Notes: a model not told the origin generated them from the letters alone. A stretch of 41,475 nt of DNA from CAYOHP01 sp964403795 [NCBI: uncultured bacterium] (GCA_964403795.1 CAYOHP010000047.1:1-41475); one strand, 5' to 3'. Numbered from the stretch's first letter, positions 33,516 through 40,922 are shown. Numbers and translations are program-made.

Positions 33516-33546
33516 GTCCGGTTGGACCATCCGGACGCGACCGGAC
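33516..33546. promoter_or_regulatory. Cluster of CCGGAC half-sites between Sel1 and kinase genes
   Basis: GTCCGG at 33516-33521 and CCGGAC at 33531-33536 and 33541-33546 lie in the divergent intergenic region. The last two are exactly 10 bases apart, one helical turn. They end just where a -35 for the TAGAGT box would fall. A candidate operator; short GC-rich repeats are common in such DNA. Confidence 0.3.
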
Positions 33547-33567
33547 GGGTGCAGAGGCGAGTTCGGG

Positions 33568-33573
33568 TAGAGT
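33568..33573 (+). promoter_or_regulatory. -10-like box TAGAGT 9 bases before the kinase ATG
   Basis: TAGAGT, then nine bases CGGGAGGGG, then ATG 33583. The purine run could act as a ribosome site if transcription starts earlier. If the box drives transcription conventionally, the leader is 0-3 bases. Confidence 0.45.
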
Positions 33574-33582
33574 CGGGAGGGG

Positions 33583-35532
33583 ATGGGTCGCAGGCAACCG
33601 CAGTCGTTCCAGATCACGCCGACCGTGGAAGGCGCCCAGGTCGGCGACCGGCTGGGAGACCAGTTCGAGCTGGTGAAGCTCCTGGGGCGGGGGGGGATGG
33701 GCGAGGTCTGGGAGGCGCGGGACCTCCACCTCGAGCGCACGGTGGCGGTGAAGGTGCTGCCGGCGACCTTGACCCAGAGCGAGCGGGCAGCCAAGGCGCT
33801 GCGCCAGGAGGCGGCCCGGGCCATCGACCTCGCCCATCCCGGCCTCGCCAGGGTCTACCACTTCGGGTTCCACGGGGGTACGCCGTTCGTGGTGATGGAG
33901 CGGATCGAGGGGACGACCCTGTCGAAGCTCCTGGATGCCGAGGAGAAGATCGAGCCGGCGGCGGCCCTGGCGATCCTGGCGCCGCTGGCCGAGGCACTCG
34001 ACCACGCCCACGCCAAGGGCCTGGTGCACCGGGACGTGAAGCCCTCGAACGTGATGGTCCGGAGCCGGGACGGATCGCCGGTGCTGATCGACTTCGGGAT
34101 CGCCGGCGAGGTGCGGGACCAGACCACCCGCCAGGGGGCGAGCCTCGAGGTCTCGACGGTCGGGACCCTCTCGTACATGAGTCCCGAGCAGGTGCGGGGC
34201 AAGCGGCCGGCGCCGTCGATGGACGTGTACGCGCTGGCGGCGGTCGCCTACGAGATGGTCTCGGGCGAGCCCCCGTTCTTCCGGGGCGACCCGATGAACG
34301 TGCAGTACCAGATCCTGAATGAGGCTCCGGAGCCGCCTGCCGAGGTGGACCCGGGGTTCGTCCGGGCGCTCCTGCGGGGCCTCGCCAAGGAGGCGGGCGA
34401 TCGTCCCGGGTCGGCCGGTGCCTTGGTGGAGGAGTTGCGCTCCGGGCTGGCGGGCGGGTCCAGGGAGGTCCGGTCGTCGCGGGCGGAGCCTACGGCTCCG
34501 GTGCCCCCGGCGCCTCCGGTCCAAGCGGTCCCGGCTCCGGCGCCCCCCGGCCAGGCCGCGGAGGTCCCGGTTCCTCCGGTCGCGGCCCCCGCGGTCCCTG
34601 CGCCGGCGGCGTCGCCCTCCGAGACGCCGGCTGCACCGGACCGCGGCGGGAGCGAGTCCACGACACGCCAGGGCGCCTCGGCCGCGACCTGGGACTCGGG
34701 CGTCCTCGGGTTCCTGGCCGGGGCGGTACAGGGTTTCCTGTTCGGGGCGGCGCCCCTGGCCGGAGGCGCGACCTTCCTCTTCCAGGGGGGACTGCTGCGT
34801 ACCGGCTCCGACTCGCAGTGGCTCCTCGAGTACGGGCTCTGCGCCACCGCTCTCTCGGTGCTCGGGTGGGTGATGGCGTGGCTCACGGGTGGCTGGCTCG
34901 GGGTGGCCGGGGCCCGGGTGGCAGGAGCCGCGGCCGTCCCGGTGGTGGCGATGGGGGCCCTGGCAGCGGTGGTCGTGGTCGAGCGGGAGCGCGGCTACCC
35001 GCTGGCCGTGGCGATGGTGGCCGGGCTCCTCGTCCATGGGCTCGAGGTGACGGGGCGACGAGGGATCCGGCCCGGCTGGCAAGGGCCTGCCTGGAACCCG
35101 GCCCGGGCCAGGTGCCTAGTGGCCGCCAGGATGCTGGCGCTCTCGGCACCGGGTCTGGTGGTGGCGGCCGGCTTGCTCGAGGTCTTCGATGCCAACGGCT
35201 CCAGCCGCATCGAGGCTGCCATGCTCTCGGGCGGGATCCACTGGCTCGTCCTGCTCCCGCTGGTGGCCTGGCTGGCGGGGTGGTGGGCCCGGGACTCGCT
35301 CCCGCCCCGGATCCGGGGAGAGACTCGCTGGTCGGCCGTCTGGGCCGCGTTCCCGGCTTCCGCGGTGGCCGCCTTCCTCCTGGGCCACTGCGGGACCTAC
35401 TCGCTGGAGGAGGCGGGCTGGCTCTATCTGGGCGGCTGGCTGCTGGCGATCCCCGGCATGCTCTCCGGGGTCCGACGCGGCCTGGCGGTGCCGCCCGCGG
35501 CCGCCGGCGGAGCCGATGCCAGGGCGGTCTGA
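33583..35532 (+). CDS. Ser/Thr kinase with polytopic membrane tail and duplicated TTRQGAS motif
   Basis: A 649-residue protein. Kinase domain (about 28-285): GRGGMGEV loop, K57 in VAVK, HRDVKPSN with D151, DFG at 170-172, GTLSYMSPE. A Pro/Ala-rich linker (about 300-370) follows, then a C-terminal region (about 370-640) with roughly seven hydrophobic segments, a membrane domain of unknown kind. The heptapeptide TTRQGAS occurs twice: in the activation loop (181-187) and in the linker (360-366), written with different codons. The linker copy may be a second phosphosite or pseudosubstrate. A TAGAGT box sits 9 bases before the ATG. It is divergent from the large Sel1 gene and convergent with a desaturase. 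Confidence 0.9.
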   Translation: MGRRQPQSFQITPTVEGAQVGDRLGDQFELVKLLGRGGMGEVWEARDLHLERTVAVKVLPATLTQSERAAKALRQEAARAIDLAHPGLARVYHFGFHGGTPFVVMERIEGTTLSKLLDAEEKIEPAAALAILAPLAEALDHAHAKGLVHRDVKPSNVMVRSRDGSPVLIDFGIAGEVRDQTTRQGASLEVSTVGTLSYMSPEQVRGKRPAPSMDVYALAAVAYEMVSGEPPFFRGDPMNVQYQILNEAPEPPAEVDPGFVRALLRGLAKEAGDRPGSAGALVEELRSGLAGGSREVRSSRAEPTAPVPPAPPVQAVPAPAPPGQAAEVPVPPVAAPAVPAPAASPSETPAAPDRGGSESTTRQGASAATWDSGVLGFLAGAVQGFLFGAAPLAGGATFLFQGGLLRTGSDSQWLLEYGLCATALSVLGWVMAWLTGGWLGVAGARVAGAAAVPVVAMGALAAVVVVERERGYPLAVAMVAGLLVHGLEVTGRRGIRPGWQGPAWNPARARCLVAARMLALSAPGLVVAAGLLEVFDANGSSRIEAAMLSGGIHWLVLLPLVAWLAGWWARDSLPPRIRGETRWSAVWAAFPASAVAAFLLGHCGTYSLEEAGWLYLGGWLLAIPGMLSGVRRGLAVPPAAAGGADARAV

Positions 35533-35534
35533 GG

Positions 35535-36500
35535 TCAGGCTGCCGGGTCGCTCCCGGCGGACTCGTGGGCGGTCCCGGTCCCGGTCCCGGGCTCCGTGAT
35601 CCGGAGCGGGTCCCGCCAGAACTCCGCCACGATCCCGGGGAACTCGCCGACCGCCACCGTGCGCCCGCTCCGGGTACCCGCCAGCGAGGCGGTGGGGAGC
35701 GGCCAGCGATTGGGCGTCCCGGGGACCAGATGGTGGTCGACGTGGCTCGCCGAATCGTTGGCGGTGATCGAGTGCCAGAGCCCGGCCATCAGCCCCCCGG
35801 TGGCGACGTTGCGGGTCATGGCGTTCCTGGCGTCGAGCCCGGTGCCTTCCGGGGCCACGATCCCCAGGTGCTCGGCGAACTGGAGCCAGCGCAGCGGCGC
35901 GCTGGAGAGGACGAGCGAGGCGAAGTAGGCCACCGGGAGCCAGTACCAGTCGGTGAACGCCGCCACCGCCGCGATCAGGGCCAACTGGGAGAGCGCGAAC
36001 ATCCCCAGGAACCTGAGCGTGGTGCGGAGGTCGTGGCGGGGGTGGGAGTGGATCACCGGGGCGATGTGGAGGACCCAGGCGATCTGCCCGAAGCAGAGCT
36101 CGAGCAGGAACTGGATCCTGGCCCGCAGCGGGCTCGACGGCTTGCCCCGGGGGTAGAACTCGAGGTCCTGCCAGGTGTGGACATGCTGGTGGTGGCTGGC
36201 GTGGGCGATTCCGTAGATCTGCGGGTTGGAGAAGAGGCAGAGGGAGACCAGGCCGTAGCAGAACCGGTTGGTGGCGGGGCGTGCGAAGAGCTGGTTGTGC
36301 CAGAGCTCGTGGTAGAAGAAGCCGAGCTGGACCTGGACCCATGCGGTAGCCAGCGAGGCCGTCAGGCCTAGGAACGGCGAGCGGCTCCAGGCCACCGCCG
36401 AGGCCACCATGAGGATCGGCCACGCCGTCAGCATGAACAGGAAGATCCGCGCCAGGACCCGGGCTTCGGGCGGGCGATCGACGGCCGCATCAGCATGCAT
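35535..36500 (-). CDS. Membrane fatty-acid desaturase-type protein
   Basis: A 321-residue membrane di-iron protein with histidine clusters HELWH, HASHHQHVH and HVDHH, spaced by hydrophobic segments, as in the PF00487 fatty acid desaturase/hydroxylase group. It looks unlike the acyl-CoA-type desaturase at 7570. The substrate may be a lipid acyl chain or a carotenoid-like compound. ATG 36500 follows a GGGGGGA stretch. An in-frame GTG at 36527 overlaps the stop codon of the upstream CYTH gene (GTGA), so either start is possible. It is the last gene of a likely operon: cNMP/CpaE-like, CYTH, desaturase. The connection to the other two is unknown. Confidence 0.85.
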   Translation of the reverse strand: MHADAAVDRPPEARVLARIFLFMLTAWPILMVASAVAWSRSPFLGLTASLATAWVQVQLGFFYHELWHNQLFARPATNRFCYGLVSLCLFSNPQIYGIAHASHHQHVHTWQDLEFYPRGKPSSPLRARIQFLLELCFGQIAWVLHIAPVIHSHPRHDLRTTLRFLGMFALSQLALIAAVAAFTDWYWLPVAYFASLVLSSAPLRWLQFAEHLGIVAPEGTGLDARNAMTRNVATGGLMAGLWHSITANDSASHVDHHLVPGTPNRWPLPTASLAGTRSGRTVAVGEFPGIVAEFWRDPLRITEPGTGTGTAHESAGSDPAA

Positions 36501-36523
36501 GGGTGGTCCCCCCAGGGACGGGA

Positions 36524-37120
36524 TCACCCAAGGATCGCATCGCCGGGAGGGGAATCGCCAGCCGCGTCGAGGAGGCGGCGGTACTCCTCGGCGAGGCGTC
36601 CGATGCCGCCGTCGTCGAGGGCGACCAGGGCGCTGTTCTTGAAGCGGCGGTCGCTGGTCACGTCGACTCCCCAGGGACCCTCCGGGTACCAATCGGGGCG
36701 CCGATCCAGGCCCCGGGGTCGGTCCGGTCCCGGGTATTCGAGCTCGGCGACCGTCAGGAACCCGAAGCGCCCGTGGAAGACGTCCACTTCGAACTCGAGG
36801 CCGGGCGGATCGAGGTGGTCGCCGGGCATGCGGTAGCGGGTCTTCCGGATCTCGGCGAAACCGTTGGCGAGCGCCTCGGCGTAGAGGCGGGGCCCGACCT
36901 CGCCGAGCGGCAGGTCGTACTCGCTGCTCCCGTCGCCGGCCAGGGGGAGCTTCACGGTGAGCTCGTGGTGCCCGTCGGGGTACCGGCGGACCCGGATCGA
37001 GGCCTTGCCCCAGGCCAGGTAGACCTGGGCGATCTCGGTGGCGGAGCGGGCGCGGGAGAGGTCGAGCCCGGAGCGGGCGACCAGCAGCTTCACCTCGCGC
37101 TCGGTGGTGTGGGTCGGCAT
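36524..37120 (-). CDS. CYTH-domain triphosphatase (short tripolyphosphatase-like)
   Basis: A 198-residue CYTH protein of the triphosphate tunnel metalloenzyme kind. The hallmark ExExK is seen as EREVK at residues 7-11. Other tunnel residues follow: SIRVRR, ELTVKLP, KTRYRM and the C-terminal VAELEY (ExE pair in TVAELEY). The ending DVTSDRRFKNSAL matches the VTxDxRYxN ending typical of short bacterial CYTH tripolyphosphatases. Hydrolysis of inorganic tripolyphosphate is the best guess; adenylate cyclase activity of the CyaB kind is possible in the superfamily but less suited to this ending. It is 23 bases downstream of the cNMP-binding protein gene. Confidence 0.88.
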   Translation of the reverse strand: MPTHTTEREVKLLVARSGLDLSRARSATEIAQVYLAWGKASIRVRRYPDGHHELTVKLPLAGDGSSEYDLPLGEVGPRLYAEALANGFAEIRKTRYRMPGDHLDPPGLEFEVDVFHGRFGFLTVAELEYPGPDRPRGLDRRPDWYPEGPWGVDVTSDRRFKNSALVALDDGGIGRLAEEYRRLLDAAGDSPPGDAILG

Positions 37121-37143
37121 GGGCTTGGGGAGTCGGCCCCGGG

Positions 37144-38418
37144 TCAGGAGCCCCCGAAGAGCTTGTAGAGGAAGCCCTTGCGCTGCTTCTCCTCCTCCTC
37201 GGGGGGGAACAGCGACTCGCGGACCATGTTGGCGATCTGGACCGAGACGTCGCAGAGGGGGTTGCCCTCCACCACCAGGCACCCGGTGTTGATGGACCGG
37301 CCCATGTTCTCGAGGTCCCAGGGAATGACCCCGAGCAGCTTGCGGTTCAGCTTCTGGGCGATCAGCTCCGGGGTGATGGTCCCGCCCTGGTCGTCGTCCT
37401 GGACCTTGTTCAGGATGATCTGGATCCGGTCCGGCGAATAGCCGAGCTTCTGCATCAGGGCCAGCCACGCCAGCAGGCGCCGGATGGCGGTCACCTCGGG
37501 GACGAGCACCATCCATATCTGGTCCGAGTGGTCGAGGATGGTGAGGTTCGGCTCCTCCATGACGTTGGCGGTGTCCACCACGATCCAGTCCCAGACCTGG
37601 GCCGCACCCTCGAGGATCTGGGCCACCTGGGGGGCCTTGAAGCGGGGGGCGTCCTCCGGGTTCCGGGGCGCCGGCAGCAGTTCGACCCCGCAGCTGGTCT
37701 TCACCGCGTAGGCCTCGATGTCGTGGGGGCGGATGGCGATGTCGGTGGTCACCAGGTCGGCGATGTTCCGGGTGACCTTGGCCCCGAGCACGGTGCCGAG
37801 CACCCCGAACTGGAAGCAGGCGTCGATGAGCAGCACCCGTTTCTTGGTGAAGTCGCGGATCTTGGCGGCGATGTTGGCGGCCAGCGCCGAGGTCCCGGCG
37901 CCGCCGATCGGAGAGAACAGCGTGATCATGGTCGCCTTGCGCTGCCCCGCCTCGGGACCGGTGGCGACCGGCCGGCCGCTCGCCTGCGCCGCGCCCGAGG
38001 TCCGGGCCGCCAGGGTGGTCTGGGTGCGCTGCAGGAACGCGTCCATGACCATGCCCGAGAAGAACTTGTTGACCGCCATGAGCCGGTCGAAGTCGTACTT
38101 CATGATCTCGAGGAAGACCGCGTCCTCGGCGACGAAGGCGGTGCCCGAGCGCGGGCTGTTGCGGATCACGCCCATCTCCCCGAAGAAGTCGCCCTGGCGC
38201 ATCGAGAAGACCTTGGTGTGGCCGGACTGGTCGATCACCCGGATGTCCACCCGGCCCGCCACCATGATGTAGAAGGAGTCGCTCGGGTCCCCCTGGGCGA
38301 AGAGCTTGGTCCCGGCCAGGGCGCCCTTGACGCGGCAGATCTGCGAGAGCTGCGCCACGTCCTCGTCGCGCAGGCTCCGGAAGAAGGGGACTTCGCGGAT
38401 GACTTCGCCGGTGTCCAT
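37144..38418 (-). CDS. Cyclic-nucleotide-binding domain fused to a CpaE/MinD-like ATPase fold
   Basis: A 424-residue fusion. Residues 10-130 are a CRP-type cNMP-binding domain: the phosphate-binding cassette reads GDFFGEMGVIRNSPRSGTA (77-94), keeping the Glu (81) and Arg (90) that contact cyclic phosphate. A short linker (about 135-163) precedes a MinD/ParA/CpaE-type domain (164-405). Its P-loop is SPIGGAGTS (169-177), with Ile where the signature lysine of KGGxGK should be (171) and Thr in place of the P-loop lysine (176). D199 and the VVDTAN Walker B (D282) remain. K-to-T is seen in some CpaE proteins, but here both lysines are lost. GGAGGAG precedes the ATG, with TACGCT before that. No flp/tad genes are nearby. 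Confidence 0.88.
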   Translation of the reverse strand: MDTGEVIREVPFFRSLRDEDVAQLSQICRVKGALAGTKLFAQGDPSDSFYIMVAGRVDIRVIDQSGHTKVFSMRQGDFFGEMGVIRNSPRSGTAFVAEDAVFLEIMKYDFDRLMAVNKFFSGMVMDAFLQRTQTTLAARTSGAAQASGRPVATGPEAGQRKATMITLFSPIGGAGTSALAANIAAKIRDFTKKRVLLIDACFQFGVLGTVLGAKVTRNIADLVTTDIAIRPHDIEAYAVKTSCGVELLPAPRNPEDAPRFKAPQVAQILEGAAQVWDWIVVDTANVMEEPNLTILDHSDQIWMVLVPEVTAIRRLLAWLALMQKLGYSPDRIQIILNKVQDDDQGGTITPELIAQKLNRKLLGVIPWDLENMGRSINTGCLVVEGNPLCDVSVQIANMVRESLFPPEEEEKQRKGFLYKLFGGS

Positions 38419-38439
38419 CGGGACTCCTCCCCGGGCGCG

Positions 38440-38445
38440 AGCGTA
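38440..38445 (-). promoter_or_regulatory. -10-like box TACGCT for the cNMP/CpaE-like operon
   Basis: TACGCT on the minus strand lies 21 bases before ATG 38418, with GGAGGAG between. It matches the box at 2845-2850 exactly. Confidence 0.45.
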
Positions 38446-38471
38446 CCGCAGGAGCGGGACCGTCGGAGGGA

Positions 38472-39200
38472 TCAGCCCGTGCGTGGTCCGTGGCTGTCGC
38501 CGAGGCGCACCGTGACCCGGGTTCCGGGCGGGGGAAGGCCGGGAGGGCCGGCCTCGAACCGGACCCCGGTGCCGCCCTTGAGGACCTCCCCGCGATGCCC
38601 GCTCTCGAAGGCCAGCCAGGAATCCCAGGGGAGCATGTCGCCGGGGATCCCGAGCATCCCCAGGCCGGGGCCGGCGGCGACCGGTCCCGTGCCCCAGTCC
38701 ACCGCCACCCTCCCGTCGGGGGCCGGGCTCCCGGTCGAGGTCGACACGGTGCCTTCCAGGCGGCACCAGGGTGCCTTCCCGCCGATCTTCAGGGCCAGGC
38801 GGTGGGGGCCGAGCGCCATGCCCCGGTCGATCGCCTTGCACATGTCGTAGACGGTGAGGGCCGCCACCGAGACCGCGGTCCGGGAGGCCAGGCGGGCCGA
38901 GGCGAAGATGGCGAGGCGGTTCTCGGCGGCCCGTTGGAAGGCGACGTGGACCGCCTCCAGCCCCAGGGGATGGCAGAGCGGGATCAGGTCGCCGGTGCGC
39001 TTGGCGCCCTGGATGCCGGCGATGCGGGCGACCTGGAGGACCTCGCCCTTGGCCACTCCTCCCGTGAGGATGCGGTCCAGGGTCTCGCGTTGCATGGAGA
39101 CCCCGCCCACCGCCACCGCGATCCGGAGCGAGACCTCCTTGGTCCCGACGTCGACCATGCGGGCCGCTCCGTCGGGTCCGAGGTGGGTCAGCTCGGCCAC
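38472..39200 (-). CDS. moaC: MoaC-like cyclic pyranopterin monophosphate synthase lacking the ExE active-site pair, with a C-terminal extension
   Basis: A 242-residue protein. Residues 1-150 align throughout with MoaC, which converts 8-cyclo-GTP to cyclic pyranopterin monophosphate in molybdenum cofactor synthesis. LTHL and RMVDV open it. R26, K51 and H77 are kept in the numbering of the E. coli enzyme, and YDMCKA carries D119 and K122 (E. coli D128 and K131). The eight residues GVEMEALT, which include E112 and E114 in E. coli, are missing exactly at T108-A109. The 92-residue C-terminal extension (151-242) is unrecognised. GTG 39200 is used: it lies 4 bases after the stop of the Rieske gene, which suggests co-translation. 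Activity is in doubt; a related non-catalytic role is possible. Confidence 0.82.
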   Translation of the reverse strand: MAELTHLGPDGAARMVDVGTKEVSLRIAVAVGGVSMQRETLDRILTGGVAKGEVLQVARIAGIQGAKRTGDLIPLCHPLGLEAVHVAFQRAAENRLAIFASARLASRTAVSVAALTVYDMCKAIDRGMALGPHRLALKIGGKAPWCRLEGTVSTSTGSPAPDGRVAVDWGTGPVAAGPGLGMLGIPGDMLPWDSWLAFESGHRGEVLKGGTGVRFEAGPPGLPPPGTRVTVRLGDSHGPRTG

Positions 39201-39204
39201 GGGA

Positions 39205-39609
39205 TCACCGGGTGCCGGCCTTGTCGGGCGCAGCCTGGGGGTCCGAGGCGGGCTTGTCGTGCATGACCACGTAGAGGTCATCGCCCTCCACCGCCAGCGC
39301 CAGGAACGAGAGGTGCTTGCCGGAGCAACCGGGGGGCCCGGTCACGCACTCGCCGGTGTCCGGGCGGAAGATGGCCCCGTGGCTCTGGCAGCGGAGCTTC
39401 CGTCCGTCCCCGTCGAACAGCCGACCCGCGTCGCTGCCGTCCAGCCGCATGGGGGTATGGACGCACCGGTTCCGGTAGGCGAACAGGTCCCCCTCGAAGT
39501 TCACCAGGAAGGCTTCGATCTCCTCCCCCTGGTGGATGAACTGGAAGTTCCGGGACTGCCCTTCCTCGAGCTCGCCCAGGCTTCCGATGCGATAGCGGGA
39601 GATGGCCAT
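39205..39609 (-). CDS. Rieske [2Fe-2S] protein
   Basis: A 134-residue soluble Rieske protein, the ferredoxin-like electron carrier found with ring-hydroxylating or nitrite-reducing enzymes. The cluster ligands are complete: CVH near residue 48 and CQSHG near 75, followed by the usual CVTGPP region. There is no signal peptide. It precedes the MoaC-like gene with a 4-base gap. The promoter box TACATT ends 9 bases before the ATG with no ribosome site between, so translation may begin on a leaderless mRNA. Partner oxygenase or reductase genes are not in the window. Confidence 0.9.
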   Translation of the reverse strand: MAISRYRIGSLGELEEGQSRNFQFIHQGEEIEAFLVNFEGDLFAYRNRCVHTPMRLDGSDAGRLFDGDGRKLRCQSHGAIFRPDTGECVTGPPGCSGKHLSFLALAVEGDDLYVVMHDKPASDPQAAPDKAGTR

Positions 39610-39618
39610 GAGAGGCAG

Positions 39619-39624
39619 AATGTA
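39619..39624 (-). promoter_or_regulatory. -10-like box TACATT 9 bases before the Rieske ATG (leaderless type)
   Basis: Minus strand: TACATT, then nine pyrimidine-rich bases, then ATG 39609. There is no ribosome site in the gap. Confidence 0.45.
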
Positions 39625-39712
39625 GCATGGGAGGGGGCCCTCGACCGGGACCACGGGGTCTGCCCCGGGGAACCCGGGAGCCCGGTCGGCGGTAGTCGGG
39701 AGCGGAGGCGCC

Positions 39713-40921
39713 ATGGCGATCAGGAACGTGGTCAGGGGACCGCTGGGCCTGGGGCTCCTCCTGGCCGGAGTCCTGGTGGCGGGCGTCCAGGCCCAGAACC
39801 CCTTGGGCCAGGATCCCGGCTCCGGGGAGGGACCCGACGGCAGGGCGGGGTCGCCCCCCGGCCCACGGCCCGGGAACGTGGCGGGCGCGGTGGTTGCGGC
39901 TCCCTCCCGCCCCCGCTTCGTGGTGGGGTTCAACCAGGCATGGCTGGGCAACGCCTACGGGAGCCAGTGGGCCCAGCGGTTCGACGAGCCCGAGGCGATC
40001 CGCATGCTCGACGGGACCCGGGGGGCCGGGGGGACCGTGCTGCGCATGTGGCTCTTCGAGGGCCTGGAGATGCAGGGGGTGGTCTGGGACCGGACCCCGG
40101 GCAAACTGCCGGCGCAGATCCGGACCGCGCCCACGGGCCTCGATCCGGTCGTGCTCCGGAATATCGAGCGCTTCCTGGAGCTGGCCGGGGAGCGCGGGGT
40201 CCGGGTCTATCTCACCCTGTTCGACGCCAACATCTACTCATGGGCCGGGGACGCCCACCCCCGGTACCGGGCCGAGTGGTGGAACCTCCTGAACGAGAAG
40301 TACGGGGCCGGGGCCGGATTCCGGTCCGGGGTGCTCGCCCCGATCCTGGAGGCGGTGGCCCGCCACCGGCAGGCGGTCTTCGCCCTCGATCTCGCCAACG
40401 AGGGCAACGCCTGGATGCGGGCCGACTGGTTCGAAGGCGGGTGGGAAGGCGCCCGATCTTTCGTCCGGAGGTGGAGGACGTTCGTCCGGGATCTCGTCCC
40501 CGACCTGCCGGTGGGGATGAGCTACGGGCACCACACCGCGGTCCCCGACCTCCTGGCGGAGCGGATCCCCCCTGATCTGGTCGACTTCTACGACTTCCAC
40601 GTCTACCAGGACCGGGGACGGATCCCGTCGGCCGGGGGAGTGCAGGCGTTCGCGGCCCGCTGCGGGCGACCGGTCTACCTGGGCGAGTTCAACCAGGCGA
40701 GCAAGGCCTACGACGACCGGCTCTCGGCCACCGTGACCCGGGACTTCATGGACCATGCCCTGCAGATCGGGTTGGCGGGCGCCTTCGCCTGGCGGCTCTC
40801 CGACGTGCGCCCCGGCGAGAACCCCGAGGCCCGCCACAGCTTCGAGGCCTTCGGGACCTGGCGGCCGAACTACCAGGCGTTCCGGGACTGGGTGGCGGCC
40901 CACGCCGCCGACTTGCGTTGA
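39713..40921 (+). CDS. Exported glycoside hydrolase, GH5-like cellulase-superfamily fold
   Basis: A 402-residue protein with a signal peptide (about 1-27, AQN) and a Pro/Gly-rich segment (30-62), then a TIM-barrel domain. Two acidic residues fall where clan GH-A hydrolases keep theirs: E230 in DLANEG (acid/base, with the preceding N) and E325 in YLGEFNQ (nucleophile). FHVYQD at 295-300 and FAWRL near the end support the fold. The substrate is probably a beta-linked glucan or mannan but cannot be told. GCGGAGG lies 6 bases before the ATG. Its stop codon is one base from the stop of the convergent small gene. Confidence 0.87.
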   Translation: MAIRNVVRGPLGLGLLLAGVLVAGVQAQNPLGQDPGSGEGPDGRAGSPPGPRPGNVAGAVVAAPSRPRFVVGFNQAWLGNAYGSQWAQRFDEPEAIRMLDGTRGAGGTVLRMWLFEGLEMQGVVWDRTPGKLPAQIRTAPTGLDPVVLRNIERFLELAGERGVRVYLTLFDANIYSWAGDAHPRYRAEWWNLLNEKYGAGAGFRSGVLAPILEAVARHRQAVFALDLANEGNAWMRADWFEGGWEGARSFVRRWRTFVRDLVPDLPVGMSYGHHTAVPDLLAERIPPDLVDFYDFHVYQDRGRIPSAGGVQAFAARCGRPVYLGEFNQASKAYDDRLSATVTRDFMDHALQIGLAGAFAWRLSDVRPGENPEARHSFEAFGTWRPNYQAFRDWVAAHAADLR

Positions 40922-40922
40922 G

